64,000 bases of DNA, from positions 124,149 through 188,148 of the forward strand of contig NZ_LJJC01000004.1 of NCBI RefSeq assembly GCF_001420715.1, given 5' to 3'. Positions 23,835-32,372 of the stretch are shown one piece after another. Position 1 is the first letter of the stretch, and each line of letters opens with the position of its first letter. A program made the position numbers and the translations under genes. The notes below the pieces were generated by a model that was not told the origin of the DNA, did not search any database, and saw only the letters and a list, made by a program, of their open reading frames with translations. The DNA is from Heyndrickxia shackletonii (GTDB lineage: Bacteria > Bacillota > Bacilli > Bacillales > Bacillaceae_C).

Positions 23835-25220
23835 ATGGAAGGAACGATCGGAAAGCGATTGGATTTGCTCTCTATTGGGAAAGGTCATAAAAAGGCTGTT
23901 GTGTTAATAAGTATTGGGTTATTCTTTGAATTCTTTGAGCTGTTTTTGGCAAGTGTGTTGTCGAGTGTTTTAGGAGAAAAGTTCCATGTTAGCTCTTCGC
24001 TTATGCCTTTGTTACTTGGATCAAGTTTTTTAGGAATGTTTGTGGGAGCAATTCTATTAAGCGGTATTGCCGATCGATACGGGAGGAAAAATGCGTTCTT
24101 ACTTAATCTCGGGATTTACAGTGTGTTTACGTTTTTAATCGTATTAAGTCCTAATGTTGGTCTTATCATTCTATTTCGCTTTTTAGCAGGGATGGGTTTA
24201 GGAGCGCAGCCAGCACTTTGTGATACGTATTTAAGTGAAATTATTCCATCTGCAAAACGTGGGAAATACATTGCATGGGCATACACCCTTGCTTTCCTCG
24301 CTGTTCCGATTGAGGGGTTTTTAGCCAGGGGGTTGGTGCCTTTAACTCCTCTTGGTCTTGAAGGATGGAGATGGATGTTCTTAATCGGGTCGATTGGAGC
24401 GGTAATTGTATTTATGCAATTACGCCATTTACCGGAATCACCTAGATGGCTAGAATCTGTTGGAAGAACGAAAGAAGCGGAAGAAATTGTGAAAAGTTTA
24501 TCAGGAAACAGCCAGGTTCCTAATGTAAAGCATGTTCAGAAGGCAAACAAGAGTACACAAGTTTCTAATTCAAAATTATATGCGGATGTTTTTCAAAAAC
24601 GATATATGAAACGGACCATTATGCTTTATATTTTCCAAATATTCCAAACACTCGGATACTATGGATTTGGTACCCTTGCCCCTCTTGTTTTAGCAGCAAA
24701 AGGATATACCATTACTCATTCTCTTGAGTTTGTTGCCTTATCCTTTATTGGATATCCTCTAGGTTCATTGCTTTCTGTGCCGTTAATTGAACGCATCGAC
24801 CGTAAATGGCTGGTATGTTTATCGGCATTTTGCATGGGCGTATTCGGAATCTTATTTGGGATGGGAAATTCAGCAGCGATGATTGTTCTATTTGGATTTA
24901 TTTATACCCTCTGCAGCAATGTCTTTTCCAATGCTTATCATATTTTACAAGCAGAAATATTCCCGACAGATATTCGAGCAACTGCTACAGGGGTGGCGTA
25001 TAGTATTAGCCGTATCATGAGCGGACTAATGCCTTTTATCTTGCTTCCTGTGTTAAATAAAAGCGGTGCTACTGCAATGTATTCGATTGTTGCAGCAGCA
25101 ATGATTATCGTTATCCTTGATATAGCATTACTTGCACCGCCAACAAGGGGAAGATCCCTCGAGACTATTGACGGAACGAATGAGCAAACCATTGTCGATC
25201 CAACTCAAGTAACATCATAG
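23835..25220 (+). CDS. MFS transporter, metabolite:H+ symporter type
   Basis: A 461-aa, twelve-helix major facilitator. GIADRYGRKNA (loop 2-3), RFLAGMGLGAQPA and the sugar-porter style PESPRWLE after helix 6 are present. The related subfamily carries organic and aromatic acids. As the last gene of the CoA-transferase/HMG-CoA-lyase operon it is the likely importer of the substrate. GAGGGGG lies 7 nt before the ATG. A terminator follows. Confidence 0.92.
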   Translation: MEGTIGKRLDLLSIGKGHKKAVVLISIGLFFEFFELFLASVLSSVLGEKFHVSSSLMPLLLGSSFLGMFVGAILLSGIADRYGRKNAFLLNLGIYSVFTFLIVLSPNVGLIILFRFLAGMGLGAQPALCDTYLSEIIPSAKRGKYIAWAYTLAFLAVPIEGFLARGLVPLTPLGLEGWRWMFLIGSIGAVIVFMQLRHLPESPRWLESVGRTKEAEEIVKSLSGNSQVPNVKHVQKANKSTQVSNSKLYADVFQKRYMKRTIMLYIFQIFQTLGYYGFGTLAPLVLAAKGYTITHSLEFVALSFIGYPLGSLLSVPLIERIDRKWLVCLSAFCMGVFGILFGMGNSAAMIVLFGFIYTLCSNVFSNAYHILQAEIFPTDIRATATGVAYSISRIMSGLMPFILLPVLNKSGATAMYSIVAAAMIIVILDIALLAPPTRGRSLETIDGTNEQTIVDPTQVTS

Positions 25221-25280
25221 AATTGTTTTGATCTCATGCTTGGACAGTGTTTGCTAACTTAATACTTATATAAAAGGAAA

Positions 25281-25310
25281 CACCCTATTTTGATAGGGTG
25301 CTTCTTTATT
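25281..25310 (+). terminator. Terminator after the MFS gene; insertion site of the intron
   Basis: CACCCTA-TTTTGA-TAGGGTG followed by CTTCTTTATT. The group II intron begins right after this, the preferred target form of group IIC introns. Confidence 0.9.
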
Positions 25311-27206
25311 GTGCGCCCGGCATGGGTGTAGTCTCTAGGGTGAAAGTCCCGAACTGTGAAGGCAGAAGTAGCAGTTAGCTTAACGCAAGGGTGTCCGTGG
25401 TGACGCGGAATCTGAAGGAAGCGAGCGGCAAACTTCCGGTCTGAGGAACACGAACTTCATACAAGGCTAGGTATCATTGGATGAGTTTGCAATACAAAAC
25501 AAAGTCCTTTCTGCCGAAGGTGATACAAAGTAAATGAAGCAGATAGATGGAAGGAAAGATTGCACTCTTACCCGGGGAGGTCTGGTTGATACGCCAAGTA
25601 CACTTGGTAACCTATCTAGTAATGGATAGCTGAACAATCAGAAGTCAGCCGAAGTCGTAGTACTTGGTTTGCTCGAGAGAATCAAGGAAGGACTGAACCA
25701 TTTTAGGAGAACAAACACTCGGCAAACGGTTCTTTATGTATGAAAGCAGAAAATTCTTACGGAACCTACCTGAAAGGAAGAAATGGTGAATTCCATGGGG
25801 GACTTCGGGAGGGCTTAGTAAAGAACCCACTTAATGAGAATGTATTGTTCACGTAGAAAGGATAAATCTCAATGTTAATGGAACGAATGCTGTCACGGGA
25901 AAATCTTTTACTGGCATTAAAGCGAGTAGAAAAGAACAAAGGAAGTCATGGAGTAGACAATATGTCCGTAAAAGACCTACGAAGACATATTCTCGAAACG
26001 TGGGATACACTTAAAACATCCTTAATGGAGGGTACTTATCAACCTTCTCCTGTCCGTCGGGTTGAAATCCCAAAACCGAACGGTGGAGTAAGGTTATTAG
26101 GTATCCCAACCGTGACAGACCGTTTCATCCAACAGGCGATTACTCAGATTTTAACCCCTATCTTCGACCCGACTTTTTCAACACAGAGCTATGGTTTTCG
26201 ACCAAACAAACGAGGTCATGACGGTGTTAGACAAGCGAAGAAATATATCGAAGAGGGATACCGATGGGTAGTCGACATGGACTTGGAGAAATTCTTTGAT
26301 AAAGTCAATCATGATAGATTAATGCGGACTCTATCCAAAAGGATTCAAGACAGAACGCTCCTATCACTAATTCGGAAGTATCTACAGTCTGGCATTATGA
26401 TTAATGGAGTCATAACGAAATCCGAGGAGGGTACGCCCCAAGGTGGACCATTAAGTCCTTTACTCTCCAATATCGTTCTAGATGAACTAGACAAAGAGTT
26501 AGAAAAGAGAGGGCACAAGTTTGTCCGATACGCAGATGATTGTAATATCTACGTAAAATCGAGAAGAGCCGGAGAGCGAGTAATGGACTCGATTACTACT
26601 TTCATTGAATTTACTCTAAAACTAAAGGTGAATCGAGAAAAGTCAGCTGTAGACAGACCTTGGAAAAGAAAGTTTTTAGGTTTTAGCTTCACATTTCATA
26701 AGAAACCGAAGGTGCGGATGTCAAACCAAAGTATTCAACGTGTCAAGAAACGGATACGAGAATTAACTTCAAGGTCAAAACCAATTCCAATGGATTATAG
26801 AATAGAGAAGCTGAATCAATATTTGATTGGCTGGTGCGGATATTATGCATTAGCAGATACACCCACTATTTTCAAAGAATTAGACGAATGGATTAGAAGG
26901 CGTCTCAGAATGTGCCAATGGAAAGAATGGAAGAAACCAAAAACCAAAGTAAGAAAACTCATTGGATTAGGGATTCCAAAAGAGAAGGCATACGAATGGG
27001 GAAACTCTAGAAAGAAATATTGGAGAATAGCCAGAAGCCCAATCCTACAGAAAACCCTCACAAACTCCTATTGGGAGATGCGAGGGCTGAAGAGTCTTTA
27101 TGTGAGATATTCTCAACTACGTCAGACATAAATGGAACCGCCGTATACGGAACCGTACGTACGGTGGTGTGAGAGGTCGGGGGTTAGTCACCTCCTCCTA
27201 CTCGAT
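25311..27206 (+). mobile_element. Group II intron, bacterial class C
   Basis: The 5' end is GTGCGCCCGGCATGGGTG, followed by the conserved TCTCTAGGGTGAAAGTCCCG region of domain I. A maturase ORF lies in domain IV. The 3' end has a domain V hairpin (about 27133-27172, with arms ACCGCCGTATACG and CGTACGGTGGT around GAACCGTA), domain VI and the ending CTACTCGAT. The total of about 1.9 kb, the small ORF without endonuclease domain and the location after an intrinsic terminator all fit group IIC. The exact 3' edge is uncertain by one or two bases. Confidence 0.9.
25872..27131 (+). CDS. ltrA: Group II intron reverse transcriptase/maturase
   Basis: A 419-aa reverse transcriptase. YGFRPNKRGHDGVRQAK, VVDMDLEKFFDKVNHD, GTPQGGPLSPLLSN and the catalytic RYADDCNIYV are intact. 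The maturase X domain follows (YLIGWCGYYA, EWIRRRLRMCQWKEWKKPKTK). There is no C-terminal HNH endonuclease, as in class C. AAAGGA lies 9 nt before the ATG. The ORF is complete, so the intron may be active. Confidence 0.96.
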   Translation: MLMERMLSRENLLLALKRVEKNKGSHGVDNMSVKDLRRHILETWDTLKTSLMEGTYQPSPVRRVEIPKPNGGVRLLGIPTVTDRFIQQAITQILTPIFDPTFSTQSYGFRPNKRGHDGVRQAKKYIEEGYRWVVDMDLEKFFDKVNHDRLMRTLSKRIQDRTLLSLIRKYLQSGIMINGVITKSEEGTPQGGPLSPLLSNIVLDELDKELEKRGHKFVRYADDCNIYVKSRRAGERVMDSITTFIEFTLKLKVNREKSAVDRPWKRKFLGFSFTFHKKPKVRMSNQSIQRVKKRIRELTSRSKPIPMDYRIEKLNQYLIGWCGYYALADTPTIFKELDEWIRRRLRMCQWKEWKKPKTKVRKLIGLGIPKEKAYEWGNSRKKYWRIARSPILQKTLTNSYWEMRGLKSLYVRYSQLRQT

Positions 27207-27219
27207 TTTGGACAAAAGA

Positions 27220-28425
27220 TTAACTTCCTTGAAAATTTGCCAGTTTCATATATATATTATTGTTTACAACACCCATAGATTGAATATTATTTTGGATATT
27301 AGAGAGCAAAACTACATAAATATTTCCGCTCTTTGAATAACTATTTAGTGTATTCCAACCAGGCATAACTCCATGGGATGAGTAGCTTCCTGGATCTACA
27401 TACCAGCCAAAGCCGTAATTCGATTTGTTGGGAGTATAGATTTGGTTGAAGCTATCCTTTGAGAACAGCTTTCCAGATTCTATTGCTAAATCGAACTTAT
27501 ATAAATCGGAAGCAGTTGTATAGATATCCCCACATCCAAATAACTGGGAAAAATCAGGCATACCAGGTGTGTAGATAGAGTTATCTTTTAGCTTGTAGCC
27601 AATGGATTGATTAGGCGAATGGTATAAGGCCTCTCCAAAACCGGAATCTTTCATTTGTGCTGGCTTGAATATGTGTCCACGAATATAGTCATGTAGGGAT
27701 TCTCCTGTAACCTTTTCAATGATGTAGCCTAATATCGCATAATTGGAATCAGAATAGTTCCATTGAGTTCCGGGCTTAAATAGCAAGGTTTGTGCGCCTT
27801 TACCGATTTTTTTCATCAATTGTTCTCTCGAAAGTTTTTCACTCGTTTCCATATGCTCCCGAATTCCCGAAGTATGTGTCAACAAGTTATAGATTTTTAT
27901 TTCGTTAGCATGTGGAAATGATGGCAGGTATTTTGACAATAAATCATTCGTATTTACCAAACCTTTTTCCTGTAACTGCATGAATGATGCAGATACAAAG
28001 GATTTCGTAATGGAGCCAATATAATAAATGGTATTGGGATTGTCTGGCGCTTGTTTTTCCCTATTTGCAAAACCGTATCCTTTATTTATAACGAACTGGC
28101 CATTTTTTACAACGACTGCCGTTCCGTTAAAATGAATGCTTTTTAAATAATCATCAATTTCTTTGCTCTTCACGATATTTTTTGGAGAGTGATTTGTTTT
28201 TGCATTTTTCTTTGCTGTTATATTTGGTTTATCATCACGAATTAAACTTTCCGTTTGATGCTTTTGTTCTGTTGCTTTCGTTATTCCTTTTTTGTGAAAT
28301 AAACTGTAGATGGCGCCAAATAGAAGTAAAATGAGAAGACAAAAAACCATTAGGGTTCCGATAATTCTCCTCTTTCTTATGGCCCTTCTACGTTTTAATG
28401 TGGATGCCCTAGTCAGCGTAACCAA
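27220..28425 (-). CDS. Membrane-anchored serine hydrolase of the class C beta-lactamase family
   Basis: About 400 aa. A basic N-terminus and membrane anchor (about residues 22-43) precede an extracytoplasmic domain with the S-x-x-K motif (S138-ITK), a YSD in place of YxN (Y224), and SHGV in the KTG/HxG position. This group (EstB, AmpH, PBP4*-like) has DD-peptidase or esterase activity; resistance is not implied. The start is uncertain: TTG at 28425 sits almost on GAGGA. The stop lies 14 bases from the intron 3' end. Confidence 0.85.
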   Translation of the reverse strand: MVTLTRASTLKRRRAIRKRRIIGTLMVFCLLILLLFGAIYSLFHKKGITKATEQKHQTESLIRDDKPNITAKKNAKTNHSPKNIVKSKEIDDYLKSIHFNGTAVVVKNGQFVINKGYGFANREKQAPDNPNTIYYIGSITKSFVSASFMQLQEKGLVNTNDLLSKYLPSFPHANEIKIYNLLTHTSGIREHMETSEKLSREQLMKKIGKGAQTLLFKPGTQWNYSDSNYAILGYIIEKVTGESLHDYIRGHIFKPAQMKDSGFGEALYHSPNQSIGYKLKDNSIYTPGMPDFSQLFGCGDIYTTASDLYKFDLAIESGKLFSKDSFNQIYTPNKSNYGFGWYVDPGSYSSHGVMPGWNTLNSYSKSGNIYVVLLSNIQNNIQSMGVVNNNIYMKLANFQGS

Positions 28426-28589
28426 TCCTCTTTTTTAAAATCATTCTGTAACAGTCCTATATTAATGAAATAGAAATGAATAATCAATAAGAAAATGAAG
28501 GTTCGAACCACATATTTTTGACTTTATTTGTATCACAATGAAAGGAGTTCGATTCCATCCAAGAATAATCTAATTAACGAATCCTTTTA

Positions 28590-28805
28590 TTAATCCGCTT
28601 TTTTTCGCATGATGAGAATGATTAGCAGGATAACGGTGCTGATAAGAAAAATTCCTGTGCCTAAATTGCTCCATGTTTTTAGATGATCATGGGATGTCGG
28701 GGAAGCCATTTTGTCCATATACACCGGAGAAAGATGTGCATAAAGCCAGAAGACAAATGACAGGAAGAGTAAAATAAATGAACAGATAAATAATTTTAGC
28801 ATCAT
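28590..28805 (-). CDS. Small two-helix membrane protein (71 aa)
   Basis: Two hydrophobic segments (about residues 3-24 and 48-66) flank a loop with YMDKMASPTSHDHLKTW, and the protein ends MRKKAD. GCAGGTG precedes the paired ATG start. I know no function. It stands alone between the serine hydrolase and the germination permease. Confidence 0.65.
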   Translation of the reverse strand: MMLKLFICSFILLFLSFVFWLYAHLSPVYMDKMASPTSHDHLKTWSNLGTGIFLISTVILLIILIMRKKAD

Positions 28806-28910
28806 AAATTGACACCTGCTTCCTATAGGCTATTAAGTTTGTTATATTCACCTAAAGGCTAAAATATCCTTCCTTTCCCCGTTTTGTTTTTAACTTACTC
28901 CATTAACCCA

Positions 28911-28944
28911 CAAAAAAACGAGATCCCTTTTCCTAAGATCTCGT
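28911..28944 (-). terminator. Terminator after the spore permease gene
   Basis: On the minus strand, ACGAGATC-(11 nt)-GATCTCGT is followed by TTTTTTTG, only four bases beyond the stop codon. Confidence 0.9.
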
Positions 28945-28947
28945 GTA

Positions 28948-30075
28948 CTAAGACGAAGCGGAACTCTTCTTTTGCTTTTTCATCATCTTCTTCACTTTAT
29001 TTACAATTATCAGTAAAACAAACAATAAAGGGATATAAACGTAGTTAATGAAAAATCCAATATCGGAGATGATAGCATTGATCAAGTCAATATGTAACCT
29101 TGTTTCTAATTGCAGGCATACTAAAAATACAAAAAAGCTTATTAGGACAACCCCATATTTTTGTTTGACTTTCACGGTTCTTTTTAAAATTCTACTTGCA
29201 CTCCATAAGGAAAGACAAACAATTGGGAGAATCACTAAACACCAGTTAGCTATCCCGATAAATTCAAAGCGTTCTACAACTGGAAAATGAATAATTTTAA
29301 AAGTAGTCAAGGTTGCCCATATATTTTTTTGTAATTGAGGCTGGGAATAAAATGCAAAGGTTATTAAAGTGACAAATAAATTCACAATAGTTGTAAAAAC
29401 CAATGCAAGATGAGCCCATTTTTTTGATTTAGTTGGCTCCTTTATAAAAGGGTAGTAAACCCAAATAAGTTCATAGCCAAGATTGGTTAAGGACATGCCT
29501 TGAGCTGCCTGTAAAAAATCATTAAAAGAATGATTAAAGATAGGCAGAAAGTGCCGGAAATCGGCATACTGCATCGCAAATCCGTAGAAGAAAATAATAT
29601 AATAAGGAAGGGCTGACCCAAAAAAGAAAAGACCGACTACTGTTCGAATTCCTCCATTAATACTATAAATACATAGAACTAAATATATTAAGGCAAACCA
29701 AGCAGTACTCATATCAGGGAACATCCACACTTGAATAACCTCAATGTACGTGCGAAGAGCTGTTACTACAAACAAAGAAAAATATAACACAAAAAAGATA
29801 TTAAATAAGGCTCCGATCCATTTTCCGAAAACAGCCGTGTGAATGTCGGAAAGATCACCTTTCACTGTCTCCAATTGTTTGTATAAAAACCAAATAATAA
29901 CATGCGTACTTAACCCTGCCAAAATAACAGATACCCATGCATCATATCCCGCTAGTTTGGCGATTATTCGTTGAAACCCTAATATCCCTATCCCGATTTG
30001 CATACCAGCAACAGTAAAAAAAACTAGATAAGGGGAGAATTTTTTGCTTTCTGGAATTATTGGCGGCTGCATCAT
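28948..30075 (-). CDS. GerAB-type endospore germination permease
   Basis: About 375 aa with ten membrane helices, of the Spore_permease (GerAB/GerKB/YndE) family in the APC superfamily. The opening SPYLVFFTVAGMQIGIGILGFQRIIAKLAGYDAW is typical, with the conserved Gly-rich first helix. Germinant receptors need A, B and C subunits; here only the B subunit is present, with no gerA- or gerC-like neighbour. The start is set at ATG 30075/30072, with TGGGGG close upstream; the GTG at 30096 precedes that site. Confidence 0.9.
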   Translation of the reverse strand: MMQPPIIPESKKFSPYLVFFTVAGMQIGIGILGFQRIIAKLAGYDAWVSVILAGLSTHVIIWFLYKQLETVKGDLSDIHTAVFGKWIGALFNIFFVLYFSLFVVTALRTYIEVIQVWMFPDMSTAWFALIYLVLCIYSINGGIRTVVGLFFFGSALPYYIIFFYGFAMQYADFRHFLPIFNHSFNDFLQAAQGMSLTNLGYELIWVYYPFIKEPTKSKKWAHLALVFTTIVNLFVTLITFAFYSQPQLQKNIWATLTTFKIIHFPVVERFEFIGIANWCLVILPIVCLSLWSASRILKRTVKVKQKYGVVLISFFVFLVCLQLETRLHIDLINAIISDIGFFINYVYIPLLFVLLIIVNKVKKMMKKQKKSSASS

Positions 30076-30293
30076 TAACCCCCAGGTTGTAGGCACTTAT
30101 TAATGCCAATGGATTATGAAAAAAATATAATTCGAATAAACGGAGTTTCATTATTCTAATATTATTGTCTCCAAAAAAAGGTTTGTTATGTAGGAATTAC
30201 AAATGAAAAGGAATCACTCTCTCATTTGTAATTTGTATAATCTTATCCATACTTCAAAAAATAGAACAGTACTACTTATAAGGAGGAGAAAAG

Positions 30294-30731
30294 ATGGATT
30301 TAACTCCGTATGATCCGTTTAGACATTTATCTAACATGAGAAAGGATTTTGATCGGTTGTTTTCAGATTTTCCAATGAACTTTGATAGAGAGCCTAATCT
30401 GGGAGGGATACGAGTAGACGTACATGAAACGGATAGTGAAGTGGTTGCCACTTGTGATATTCCGGGATTGGTGAAGAAGGAAGATGTAAACATCGAGATA
30501 GAAAACAATATTTTGATGATTAGTGGATCGATTAATCGAACAAATGAAGTAAAAGAGGAAAATATGCACAGGAAAGAAAGGTATGTTGGGCGTTTCCATC
30601 GTTCCGTTTCATTGCCAAGCCCTGTTTCGACAGAAGGTGTAAAAGCTTCTTATAAAAGTGGAGTGCTGGAAGTCCGAATGCCAAAATTAATGAAGGAAAA
30701 CAACCGAAAAATTGATGTGGAATTTCATTAA
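30294..30731 (+). CDS. Hsp20/alpha-crystallin small heat-shock protein
   Basis: A 145-aa chaperone. An N-terminal DPFRHLSNMRKDFDRLFSDF segment is followed by the alpha-crystallin domain (VDVHETDSEVVATCDIPGL to GVLEVRMPK) with the conserved GVL. It prevents aggregation without ATP. TAAGGAGGAG is upstream. Close spore genes suggest, but do not show, a spore role (CotP/CotM-like). Confidence 0.93.
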   Translation: MDLTPYDPFRHLSNMRKDFDRLFSDFPMNFDREPNLGGIRVDVHETDSEVVATCDIPGLVKKEDVNIEIENNILMISGSINRTNEVKEENMHRKERYVGRFHRSVSLPSPVSTEGVKASYKSGVLEVRMPKLMKENNRKIDVEFH

Positions 30732-30797
30732 GAAGAAAAGGCGCTATAGCTAGATAAGGACTAAGGTTACGATACTATCAAATTTTTATTGCAGAAG

Positions 30798-30823
30798 AAA
30801 AAGGCCAAAACTGGCCTTTTTTT
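30798..30823. terminator. Bidirectional terminator between hsp20 and the convergent small gene
   Basis: AAAAAGGCCA-AAAC-TGGCCTTTTTTT has A- and T-runs on both sides. Confidence 0.9.
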
Positions 30824-30831
30824 GTCTCCTT

Positions 30832-31038
30832 TTATTCGCTCTCCTCAACCGGCATATTTTCAGCCGTTGTTGGTGCCATGTTCTCCTGAGTTCTTGGCTG
30901 CCCTCTCCAGAAGAAATCCCATGGGTTTCTTCTTTCTGGTTCAGTGTGGGCCGGCCTTTCTTGAATAATTTCAACTTCCTTTGCATGTATGACAAGCTTA
31001 TCGACATGAATGACTTTTTCGTGTTTTTGCTTAGACAT
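30832..31038 (-). CDS. Small hydrophilic protein (68 aa), probably spore-related
   Basis: The ATG at 31038 has a very strong AAAGGAGGGG. The product has a short beta-type segment VIHVDKLVIHAKEVEIIQ followed by a Pro/Arg linker and NPWDFFWRG, then an acidic tail. Similar small proteins with an 'I/V-x-A-x-x-V-x-I ... PW' form are found near GerP-like spore genes, so a spore link is inferred from context. No family assigned. Confidence 0.65.
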   Translation of the reverse strand: MSKQKHEKVIHVDKLVIHAKEVEIIQERPAHTEPERRNPWDFFWRGQPRTQENMAPTTAENMPVEESE

Positions 31039-31227
31039 ATTTCCCCTCCTTTACATCCCATTAATCTATTGGTATTCAATAAAAAATAATTGGTATGGGC
31101 AGAAATCCAGGGGGTTACCTAGAAAATGTTCAGGAAGTGGGTTCATGGAATAATGGAAAGTTAAGGGTAGACGGAAAATCAAAGTGATACACGCATGAAA
31201 TTAATATCCACTGAATAATGTATCTAA

Positions 31228-31239
31228 CCTATGCATAGG
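31228..31239. promoter_or_regulatory. Perfect palindrome ahead of the GerPA-like cluster
   Basis: CCTATGCATAGG is a 12-nt perfect palindrome about 40 bases before the first GerPA-like gene. It may be an operator or chance. No certain sporulation-sigma promoter could be fixed. Confidence 0.3.
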
Positions 31240-31278
31240 ATTAAATAATTCTTAGATTTTGAGAAAGGGAAATGAAAT

Positions 31279-31515
31279 ATGAAGTTTGACTCTACACGAA
31301 TCAATCTTAGTGATCTCATTATTGTTAACGCGGATCATTCCAGTACTATTTCTTTAGGGTCAACAGTCCAGGTAAATAAGGCTGCAAGTGCTAAAAAAAA
31401 TCAGGCGATTGGACAGTTTTTATCAGATGGAAGTCCCCGGTTTTTTACCGTTAGTGAACTTATTGATGATGATATGACTGATTTTTCCAGTGAAAAGCAA
31501 ACGGATATGGAGTAA
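31279..31515 (+). CDS. GerPA/GerPF-like spore protein, divergent copy (78 aa)
   Basis: The protein has the family outline: INLSDLIIVNADHSSTISLGSTVQVN, then a KKNQAIGQFLSDGSP segment and a short acidic C-terminus. It differs from the next two genes by lacking the T/S-x-VKNSI ending. Ribosome binding site AAAGGG. GerPA/GerPF-type proteins are needed for germinant permeability through the coat in Bacillus. It is the first of three tandem relatives. Confidence 0.7.
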   Translation: MKFDSTRINLSDLIIVNADHSSTISLGSTVQVNKAASAKKNQAIGQFLSDGSPRFFTVSELIDDDMTDFSSEKQTDME

Positions 31516-31629
31516 AGGAATTTGTATCTGGGGATATTGACTAAGATTCGTTCATCAGGTACTTAACAAAAAAATTTAGTATTATAGCTAAGGAAAAAAC
31601 GGCTCCGTTTTGAAAATAGGAGGTATAAC

Positions 31630-31863
31630 ATGAATTTTGCTCCAGTGGAGATAAACCTTCAAGTTTTTAAATTAAATGCAGTTGACCATGCCGCTACTGT
31701 GAATATGGGTTCTAGTCAACACATTGATTTATTCGTTTCTTATAAGAGAAATCAAGGAACCGGAGAACTGAATGGTGATTTCTCACCTGTTTTTTTTCCT
31801 ATTACGACGGCTATTGATTGTGATTTTATCGATACCCCAACGGTAAAAAATAGCATACTATAG
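31630..31863 (+). CDS. GerPA/GerPF-like spore protein (77 aa)
   Basis: The N-terminal strand pair VEINLQVFKLNAVDHAATVNMGSSQHID is followed by YKRNQGTGELNGDFSP and TPTVKNSI. It closely resembles the next gene, so the two arose by tandem duplication. GGAGG lies upstream. It looks like B. subtilis YdgA/YdgB as far as I recall; no search was possible. Confidence 0.75.
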   Translation: MNFAPVEINLQVFKLNAVDHAATVNMGSSQHIDLFVSYKRNQGTGELNGDFSPVFFPITTAIDCDFIDTPTVKNSIL

Positions 31864-31889
31864 CTTATGGTCAAAAGGGAGGTATTTAA

Positions 31890-32126
31890 ATGGTGTTTTT
31901 TACCCCTTTCGCACTCAATCTGCTTGCATTTAAAATTAATTCAGTTGATAATAATTCGGTTATTAATGTTGGGCCGGTTCAATTTATTGATCAATTTACT
32001 TCCTATAAGCGTAATCAAGGGTTTGGAGAACTAAACGGCGATTTGTCGCCGATAAATATACCGATTGATTACCTAGTTGATCCAGATGTAAGCGATAGCC
32101 CTTCTGTTAAAAATAGCATTGTATAA
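31890..32126 (+). CDS. GerPA/GerPF-like spore protein (78 aa)
   Basis: A paralogue of the preceding gene with the shared blocks F-K-[IL]-N-[AS]-V-D, YKRNQG-x-GELNGD-x-SP and S-V-KNSI. It follows by 26 nt with GGGAGG and ends at a strong terminator. Probably coat- or exosporium-associated; the exact role is unknown. Confidence 0.75.
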   Translation: MVFFTPFALNLLAFKINSVDNNSVINVGPVQFIDQFTSYKRNQGFGELNGDLSPINIPIDYLVDPDVSDSPSVKNSIV

Positions 32127-32141
32127 ACGATATATATTTAG

Positions 32142-32169
32142 CAGGTGTATTTTTTTACACCTGTTTTTT
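32142..32169 (+). terminator. Terminator after the GerPA-like cluster
   Basis: CAGGTGTA-(6 T)-TACACCTG followed by TTTTTTG. Confidence 0.9.
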
Positions 32170-32372
32170 GTTGTGGTTAGTTATATTGTTTCTTCTGATT
32201 GATATTTCTTTAAAGAACACCTGTAAAGCCTTTATTTTTATGTTGTTTAACACTGGAAGGGGAAATCGGGATCTATGCAGAATTTACATAATTGGAACAT
32301 GTCATCACAAAGCACAAAATGACAGGAAGAAAAAATTTTCGGCCGTTAAGATAAATGTAAGGAGTGAGCAAT

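Noticed and set aside
27220-28425. Beta-lactam resistance gene
   Set aside because: The KTG motif is replaced and the family is dominated by esterases and DD-peptidases; no basis for resistance.
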